Below, one piece after another: positions 57,428-64,000 of a DNA stretch of 64,000 bases. The DNA is taken from the NCBI RefSeq assembly GCF_028640845.1, contig NC_080541.1, positions 31,266,435-31,330,434 of the forward strand, given 5' to 3'. This DNA comes from Ahaetulla prasina (taxonomy: Eukaryota > Chordata > Lepidosauria > Squamata > Colubridae). A program made the position numbers and the translations under genes. Under the pieces are notes generated by a model. It searched no databases, was not told where the DNA came from, and saw nothing but the letters and a program-made list of their open reading frames with translations. How positions within the stretch are numbered: position 1 is the stretch's first letter; each line of letters opens with the position of its first letter.

Positions 57428-57688
57428 GCTGGTGGTTCAACAGACTAATGCAGTCTGTTATTAACACAGCTGCTTGCAATTATTGCAAGTTTCAGTCCCA
57501 CCAGGCCCAAGGTTGACTCAGCCTTCCGTCCTTTATAAGGTAGGTAAAATGAGGACCCAGATTGTTGGGGGCAATAAAAGTTGACTTTGTATATAATATA
57601 CAAATGGATGAGACTATTGCTTAACACAATGTAAGCCGCCCTGAATCTTCGGAGAAGGGCCAGATATAAATTCAAAAAAAAATAAAAA
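57428..57688 (+). mobile_element. tRNA-type SINE with L2-like tail
   Basis: Head GGTGGTTCAACAGACTAATG and a B-box-like GTTTCAGTCCCACCAGG, body AAGGTTGACTCAGCCTTCCG, tail GCCGCCCTGAATCTTCGGAG and an A-rich end. It is the + strand partner of 8341-8608. Confidence 0.85.
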
Positions 57689-57689
57689 T

Positions 57690-58419
57690 GCACAGGAGCG
57701 CAACCACACCACCTGTCTGCAACTCTTTAAAATAACTGCCTCTGTTCCTGAGATCATGTGGCCAGTTTTGAAGGCAGAAAATGTTTCTGATAAATTGAGA
57801 GTTGGCTATGGCTATGCTTTAGTTACCTCCAGATTGAATTTCTGCAATGTATATTTCTTGGGCTATCTTCAAAAAGGACAGCCATCCCCAACCTTTGTGG
57901 TTTGGTGGCCTGGCTGGGAGGGGGGAGAGGGGAACTGGGTCGCACGAGCAGCAGGCCAGTGTGCATACAGCTCAAGTTGAGTTACGTGCATGCGCATATA
58001 TAAAGAGTTTTGATTCAGGATGCCTTGGGGCGGGTGGGGGGTGTCACCTTATCCTGTATTGCTGTCCGGTCTGCTAGATCTTATGGAAAAGCCCTTTTCT
58101 GTGACACAGATATTTTTGACTGAGGCAAGAGAAAATATTTTTTAATTAAGCTTTTGGAATCCTTACTTTGGAAGGCTCCCTGGGCTCATTATTGGCTGAT
58201 ATTTCACCAATAGGCCAAGAATTTTAGAAAATCTCTTGCCTCTTCTCCAATGGTTACCTTTCTGTATTTGCTTTTGTTATTACTTTTAGTTTTATATTTG
58301 GGGTGATTTCTATTTAATAGTTAATCTTTTCTATTTAAATTTATTACTGTTTTTAAATGCTATAAACTGTTCAGAGAGATAACATATGTACTAGAAAGGG
58401 ATAGAAATAGCAATAATAG
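57690..58419. other. Intron or 3' flank, possible L2 relic
   Basis: 57750-57900 reads LVTSRLNFCNVYFLGYLQK in one frame, which resembles LVTSRLDYCNALYMGL of L2. The remainder is unrecognised. Confidence 0.45.
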
Positions 58420-58563
58420 TAACAGAGTTAGAAGGGACTCCAACTTGGAGTTGCAGGTCATCTAGTCCAACCCCCTGCTCACGCAGGAGACCTGTACTAG
58501 GGATTCGAATTGCCAAACTGCCGACCTTTCTGATCAACAAGCTCAGTGTCTTAGCCACTGGGC
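58420..58563 (-). mobile_element. CR1-tailed tRNA SINE
   Basis: On the minus strand: A-box region CAGTGGCTAAGACACTGAGC, B-box region AATTCGAATCCCTAG and the CR1 3' end. A short direct duplication (ctccaacttggagttgcagg) disturbs the tail. Same structure as 42537-42672. Confidence 0.82.
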
Positions 58564-58737
58564 ATATTCACAAATTTAGAAGCCATTGTCAGCTGGAATT
58601 ACCTGTGAAAACGGAAAATAACTTATTCTCCTAGATTTTTCTTTGGAACTGTAAGAATTGTGCTCATTTTCTGCCTTACAGGTATTATTTTTTCTTTCTT
58701 ATAATATTAATGCTGTGTGTCTCTCCTTGCCAACTAG

Positions 58738-58830
58738 GACCATCAAAATTTTAAGGAAACTGGTGAAGAAATGAAGGGTTTGCATTCACATTGGGACCAC
58801 AATTTATCAGAAATAAATGAATGTTGCTCA
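58738..58830 (+). CDS. RGS22: RGS22 candidate last exon 1 (R-P-S-K-F-stop) with poly(A) signal
   Basis: After the acceptor ccttgccaactag, the phase-1 frame reads R-P-S-K-F and then TAA at 58753-58755. AATAAA occurs at 58812-58817 and is followed by GT/T-rich sequence, a good cleavage context. The right boundary is approximate. It competes with the candidate at 61724, and no homology decides between them. Confidence 0.35.
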
Positions 58831-59121
58831 CTGGTTTGCCCTATTTTTCAGAGATAAGTAACCAAAAGAAGAAAGAAACTAATTCTGGTGCATTTGGTGC
58901 CAGTGGGACCTTTTTCTTATATACTGTACTGTTACAGCCTTCTACAATTTAACAGCTACGTTAGAATACAATTCCTACTATCTGGAGACAGCAACTTTGC
59001 AGTGTCAGATTGGGAATCCTGTGCTATTATATTCTTGTTTTTAATGAAGGAAAAACTGTTAATTTACTTACAAAATATTTAAGAGGTTTGCAGTTCATTG
59101 ACACCTATTATACTTCACAAG
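58831..59121. other. 3' flank, no recognised content
   Basis: Nothing recognised. Confidence 0.45.
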
Positions 59122-59455
59122 CAGTGGTGGGATTCAACCGGTGTAACCACTGGTTCGTTGAGTGTGCGTTTCGTTCGCCAAATGTGTGCTCCATGCACGC
59201 GCAGTTCATTTCCAAGCCGGTTTAAAATGTACCTTCGACTGCAGCCCCAGTGAGTAAAACAGCCGAGGAATGGCAATCCGCTCTGCCGCGCCTATCAGCT
59301 GGGCTTCAAAAAAGAAAAGAGAATGAAGGTCAGTATAGTGCAGGGGTGGGTGGGTGGCCCCACATGATCATCAGAGCTAACTGGTTTGCTCTCAGCTGAT
59401 CGTTGGAGCAACCGGCTCGCCCGAACCGGTCCAAATAGGCTGAATCCCACCCCTC
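59122..59455 (+). mobile_element. Non-autonomous hAT element (334 bp), possibly composite
   Basis: It starts CAGTGGTGGGATTCAACC and ends GGCTGAATCCCACCCCT. Flanks ttcacaag (59114-59121) and ttcatgag (59456-59463) agree at 6 of 8. A second internal CAGGGGTGGGTGGG at about 59341 could be the start of a second element. Confidence 0.75.
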
Positions 59456-60597
59456 TTCATGAGGATTCTGAAATGTACTTCTTGGGGCTAACTTCAAGGC
59501 AGTTCCTCTTGCTTTCATTATATAGAAGTCTCAGGAACAGGTGTAGAAAACATCAGGACATCAGAACATCAGGGCTGGTGATAGAGCAATTTGTAGGGCT
59601 TCAAAACAGCAACATCTGTGACTATCTGCCATATTGTTTCACAGCCACATCTGATTCGTACTATAAATTACAGTGAGAGCTTGAGCTGAGTTGTGGATGA
59701 TTGCTGCTGAAGGATTCAAATACATTAGTTCTTTCTTCCTTTTGCAATGTTCATGTTAAACAATGAAGTATGTATCAAGAGGGAAAATATCTGTGGCCCA
59801 TATGTGGTCTTTATTTGATGATTTAAACGTTCTCCAAGAACCTGTCATTCCAAAAGGGAAAAATTGGGACCAAATCCTGCCCCTGGTCCCTCTGGGCATC
59901 AAAGAGGAGGAGGAGGAGGAGGAGGAGGAACCACAAGAAAAACAACAAATGAAGTCCTTCTGCAAAATGATTGCCTTCACCTGTTGTAGATTATTTGCTT
60001 TAGATTCATGATACATCATTATTTTTTTTTGGCCTTGTGTCTAAGATCAGATTCACCATGCTAGAAATTTGTTTTCTTTGCCACATGTCAAACAACTGCT
60101 CTCTGGATTGTTTCTTTTCTATAACAAGTATTTATGTCATATATTAAAAAGAAACTCCCATTTAGGTATTTAATTTTTTTCTCCAGCCAAATATAATATG
60201 AAACCAACAATGTGCCCATGTTTTAGATTTGGACAATATTTGTATCCAATCCAAACATCAACCCATTAATCCTTTATATGGCCCCCATGATACCTTCAAA
60301 CACACTTGATAACCAAACAACTTGTTCTTCCCGCTCAGTAGCTCCATTCTGAATCAGATTTAGCAGACTTATTATATAAAGGATATAATCCAGGCATATG
60401 TCAGGGAACATAAACTTTGCTTGATTGATACTTGGTTTTGCAGAATTGTTTCCACCCACGCAGTAAAACAATGGTTCCCTTGTGGTTTCGATAGAAGTGG
60501 TGTAAAGTCGATGTCTTATTTGTCTGTCGTAAGAAATATCATTGCTTGATAATCACATAGAATTTTGTGTGACTGGTTATAATTCATCCCTTGAAAT
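59456..60597. other. 3' flank, (GAG)n run only
   Basis: A GAG/GGA array lies at 59906-59932. The ORF through it is low-complexity and has no recognised similarity. Confidence 0.5.
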
Positions 60598-60930
60598 AAA
60601 GATAAAGGTTCCCCTCACACATACGTGGTAGCTGTTCCCAACTCTAGGGGGCGGTGCTCATCTCCGTTTCAAAGCTGAAGAGCCAGTGCTGCCCATGGCC
60701 GGCATGACTAAATGCCAAAGGCGCATGGAATGCTCTTACCTTCCCACCAAAGATGGTCCCTATTTTTCTACTTACATTTTTTACATGCTTTTTAACTGCT
60801 GTTGGCAGAAGCTGGGGCAAGTAACAGGAGCTCACTCTGTTATGCGGTGCTAGGGATTCAAACCACCCAACTGTCGACCTTTCTAATCAACAAGCTCAAC
60901 GTCTTAGCCACTGAGCCACCACATCCCCTT
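60598..60930 (-). mobile_element. Sauria-type tRNA SINE, complete
   Basis: On the minus strand: A box TGGCTCAGTGG, a B-box-like GGTTTGAATCC, body CATGTAAAAAATGTAAGTAG and the end GAACCTTTATC with a decayed ACCTTT tail. Partner copy at 33550-33900. Confidence 0.88.
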
Positions 60931-61723
60931 CCCTTTGAATTACCATCCCTCAGTTTCCCAGAGTAGTTCACGATTTTATCCAATTTATATTCTGTCTTTC
61001 AAATCTAAATTGAAAGAGGGAGGAATATAATCATGATCCAGTCAAGTTAGGACCTTCTTTGCACTCTACTTTATTTTAAGGAGAGAGTGAAACACGTACT
61101 CATATATTTTTATTTGAAAATCAATGGTGCTTAAAACTTTTTTAAAACTTTGGAGTGTGATGGTTTGCGGCATCTAAAGATTAGCAGATCTATTGTGGTT
61201 TTCTAAAGAAAAGATATTACGTTTTCAACATTATCTAATATAGTTGTCATTTAGGTATATTAGGTATAAAAACATTTTTAATCATAGCATATGTGTGAAT
61301 TAATTACCAAAACAACCTTAATTGATATGACCAGCAACAGTTTTATAGATGGCAACATTTAATAATTATTATGTTTGGATTGTGACACTTTTAAGGCTTA
61401 CACAATTACAATGGAATAATTTTTTCATAGTTTGACATCCATTTGATTAAACAGAATAAAATTATCTTGAGAAACATAATGCAATACAGGATACATAGAA
61501 ATGATTGGAGAAAAGCAGTTGTAAAGAATGAGGTTAGAAAAAAACGAATGGCAGACAGTAAATACAAGGGCAGTCATTCACTAATTTGTGGCTTTGTTGA
61601 CAGCAAGTCATTTTTCACTGTTTTGTAACATTGTGGTTAGTCTTAATAAACGTGTTAATAAACTAGCAGTTTATAACTTTTCTCCACTGAATTGTTTTTG
61701 GTTTTTTGTCTTCATTTCTCCAG
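60931..61723. other. 3' flank or last intron, no recognised content
   Basis: AT-rich. The 61-codon ORF at 61443 has no similarity that I recognise. Confidence 0.45.
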
Positions 61724-62430
61724 AGACGCCTGATATGAAGTCAATCACCAAATTATAATGGCCTATGAATACAGGGCCTTGCTAAATTACATTTTTCATT
61801 AATGTTTGCATTTCTGGATAATTCAGTGCAGATTTTTTAAAAACCACATTGGCAAGAATATACATAATTTTAAAACCTTTGTCTGGTTTAGATCCTGTAT
61901 TAACAAAATATACACTCCAGACTATCTATTAGGCTGTTAGCCTGCTCTGGCATTGGGATTATTTGTCAAAGTAATCAATACATCCAGGAAACTATATTCC
62001 CTTTCCCACAAAGATCCTCTTAGAATGTATTGATAGTACCTGAATCACAACTATTTAAATGTTCAGATGTAAGCATTTATAAAGAGGACATCTGAGCCAA
62101 CAATAAATTCCTGCCTGGGCAGGGGGTTGGACCAAGACCTCCAAGGTCCCTTCCAACTCTGTTGTTGTTGTTGTTGTTGTTGTTGTTATTATTATTATTA
62201 TTATTATACATAGATTTCTACCATTCAGAAAATAGATTTTTACTTATAAAATTGGATTACCAGCCCTCTTCACTGCCTGAGCTATGTGTCCTCCAACCTA
62301 CGTTAAAATATTTTTTCTACTTATTTTTATGCACTTTTTATATTTTTTTATTCTTTTAAATATATTTAGTTTGCATTAGTTTTTGTAATCTAATTTTGTT
62401 AGAAATTGTAATCTTTAATAAAATTACTAT
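61724..62430 (+). CDS. RGS22: RGS22 candidate last exon 2 (KTPDMKSITKL-stop) with 3' UTR
   Basis: A very good acceptor (gtcttcatttctccag) is followed in phase 1 by K-T-P-D-M-K-S-I-T-K-L and TAA at 61756-61758. AATAAA motifs lie at 62102 and 62417. The 3' UTR would include a CR1 3' end with a GTT/ATT tail (about 62105-62208). The acceptor is stronger than that at 58738 but 5.2 kb from exon N. The two could be alternative ends. Confidence 0.4.
62105..62208 (+). mobile_element. CR1 3' tail fragment with (GTT)n(ATT)n
   Basis: CTGCCTGGGCAGGGGGTTGG and AAGGTCCCTTCCAACTCT are followed by GTT and ATT repeats, as at 15100-15193. Confidence 0.88.
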
Positions 62431-64000
62431 AAAAATAAAGGAAGATAGATCATGATGGAGAAAATATATCTGTTCACTAGACATCAGAAACAACATGATG
62501 GAATAGAATGAATGAATGAATGAATAAATGAATCAATCAATCATCGTCTTTTAACATATTTGAATAGCTCTCATATCATGGAAATTTGTCATTTGATAAA
62601 TAGGATCCAGACCCCAAGTTCAATTTCCCAGAAAAGAGTGTATATAAACATTAGGAAGAATTTCCTGAGAATTTGATTATAATACAATTATAATCTAGAC
62701 ACAAAACAAGAGCAGGAACTGCCCATGAGTCAGATCTAATCCAGAAACCAAAGCTTGGTTGAAGACTGCTCTCTATAAAGAACATCCAATCTTCACATGG
62801 TACCTTATTTGATCACCAGAACTTTGTAATATTCTGGCAAATGGAGGAAATTGCTTTTTTCTTGAACAGATGACTTTCTGGAATAAATTGAGGTGTCAAA
62901 AGGATCACAAATTTGGCATACGTTCTGATAACAGGCAGATACTCAATATACAAACTGTTCCTCAGACTAGAAAACGAAAAATAAGATTCCCAGAAATAGA
63001 GTATTTTAAGCTGCAGCTTAATGACCAATGTCAGAAAGTTTCCTACATTGACAGATGGCTTCAATAATATTTTGATCCCCTCCAATTCTGTGCTTTATTG
63101 GTTTATACATAGAATAGTGCTTAGTCCAGCTTCCTGAATCTAGCAGATGTCGAAATGTGTGGTCATAAACTCCTAGCAATGGGCACACTAACTGTAGAAT
63201 TTTGAGGGTTGCAAATAGCTAGAGAATGCTTAAGTAAGACTTTGAATTTAAAGACGAGGTATGAGAAATTCACTTTTATTTATTAGAATAAGAAAGTCTT
63301 GCTTTATCTTAAAAGTACTAAACAATTCTTTCAAAATTAGTTTTTATAGATTGCAGTCCATTTTTTCAGTTGAAACAAACTAATCACTGTTTGGCCTGTT
63401 TATTTGGGCAACCCTTTTTATGAAGTTAGGTATTTTTTATCGTTTTTTTTGGAAAGGAAAGGAGCATTCAAAATTTCTCTTTTCTCACCCTCAAAGCTTT
63501 TGCAAGCCAGTGATTAAAATCCAACCTAATGACTAATGCTTTCAATAGTTGTGGCAATCACTGGTAACCATCAACATATTGCTCCAAAAGTTAGAAAAAA
63601 TCATTCCTGCTTATTTGTTCTTTGCATTCATCATTGTAAGATTACTCCAAAATTAAAGCATGCAGTACTTGAAAGAACTTCAAAAGCCGAATTTGCAGAT
63701 TCACTGGTTGAGCCTTTTTATTAGTTCATGTTTTCCATTTGCCTTTAACATCTTGCTTTGCTGATACCCTTCTAGAATTTCATTAAGTTACAGCTCCAGT
63801 TGGCAAGTACTTAATTAATACCGGGATGGCAAATACGGGTTGAGGTAAGTTTGTATCTTCTGCTCAGAGGCAGAAAGCAGTAAAGAATGCCACATTTTTT
63901 AAAAAATGGAAATACATACTTATACCACACAGAAGATGCCCAAGTGTGCCGTACAAAAATAAATAAAAATTCATTTAATATAAATATATACAAATTTGAT
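62431..64000. other. Intergenic or 3' flank, no recognised gene
   Basis: AT-rich, with a GAAT/AATC run at 62505-62545. The 65-codon ORF at 62870 follows an AG but has no recognised similarity. Confidence 0.45.

Larger units (their letters stand above)
1584..61758 (+). other. RGS22: RGS22 gene, 3' half (14 internal coding exons plus candidate last exons)
   Basis: The spliced reading frame matches the C-terminal half of vertebrate RGS22 collinearly, exon by exon, as judged by my recall of the mammalian protein (about 1260 residues). Numbering from the first codon here, residues 1-141 form a degenerate RGS-like region (LQSLYLENRAGYVFTDFCE, FWFDLQDYHQLFYQETL). Residues about 210-335 form an RGS domain (LEQFRIFLEK, CWIDIEQFRR, RLENKWLP). 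Residues about 375-490 form a second RGS domain (FRKALMNP, GDLLGNGVIFWQEVQKYK, GPYVFREAQ). A charged tail containing YSKYIEALEQERILLQVQE follows. RGS domains bind activated G-alpha subunits; RGS22 is known as a mainly testis-expressed protein binding GNA12, GNA13 and GNA11. No exon contains a stop or frameshift. All junctions are phase 0 except 31590/34238 (phase 2) and the last two (phase 1). The promoter and 5' exons are outside the window. Confidence 0.93.

Noticed and set aside
59763..60011. 82-codon ORF with a Glu run
   Set aside because: The Glu stretch is a (GAG)n microsatellite and the flanks show no similarity or splice support.
62870..63067. 65-codon ORF preceded by a good acceptor-like cttgaacag
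   Set aside because: No recognised similarity, no upstream exon in a matching phase, and it ends within AT-rich flank. Chance ORF more likely.

Overview
This window is vertebrate nuclear DNA, most likely from an advanced snake. All of its unique coding content is the 3' half of one gene, RGS22 (regulator of G-protein signalling 22), on the + strand. Fourteen internal coding exons are recognised by protein similarity and splice sites, from 1584 to 56508. They total 1900 nt (633 codons plus 1 nt), are open throughout and keep a consistent phase. The last coding exon is uncertain: two candidates are given, at 58738 and 61724. The 5' half of the gene lies to the left of the window. No exon of another gene was recognised to the right.

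The squamate/snake assignment rests on the repeats. These are a Sauria-type tRNA SINE with a Bov-B-like (ACCTTT) tail, CR1 3' ends that seed AATAG arrays (the pattern described for snake CR1 elements), L2 with an L2-tailed SINE, R4/Dong, L1, a solo LTR, and many short hAT and TA-flanked DNA elements. RGS22 itself is recalled as a largely testis-expressed cytoplasmic protein that binds G12/13- and Gq-class alpha subunits. The part encoded here holds one degenerate RGS-like region followed by two RGS homology domains.

Layout. 1-4.6 kb: an L1 insertion and RGS22 exons A and B. 4.6-25.5 kb: a 20.9-kb intron with hAT elements, old and young L2 copies (a nearly intact one at 19.3-22.6 kb), R4 and CR1 fragments and a perfect 39-bp palindrome. 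25.5-42.1 kb: exons C to I, with transposons close to several splice sites, one GC-AG intron and a solo LTR. 42.1-49.7 kb: a 7.6-kb intron packed with a CR1-tailed SINE, an L2 relic, an R4 relic split by a 991-bp hAT element, and a 2.1-kb CR1 whose RT has lost its catalytic Asp pair. 49.7-56.5 kb: exons J to N. 56.5-64 kb: SINEs, candidate terminal exons and AT-rich DNA.

I saw no new gene system. The most informative signals are in the transposon record. Sixteen hAT-like insertions have recognisable 8-bp target duplications. One family group inserts almost only at nnCTAnnn and the other does not. Two insertions can be checked against paralogous empty sites inside the window. One tRNA-derived SINE head is joined to two different LINE-type tails. 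The GC-AG intron, the unsettled C-terminus and a roughly 160-bp pyrimidine microsatellite next to a splice acceptor are the points of interest in the gene itself.
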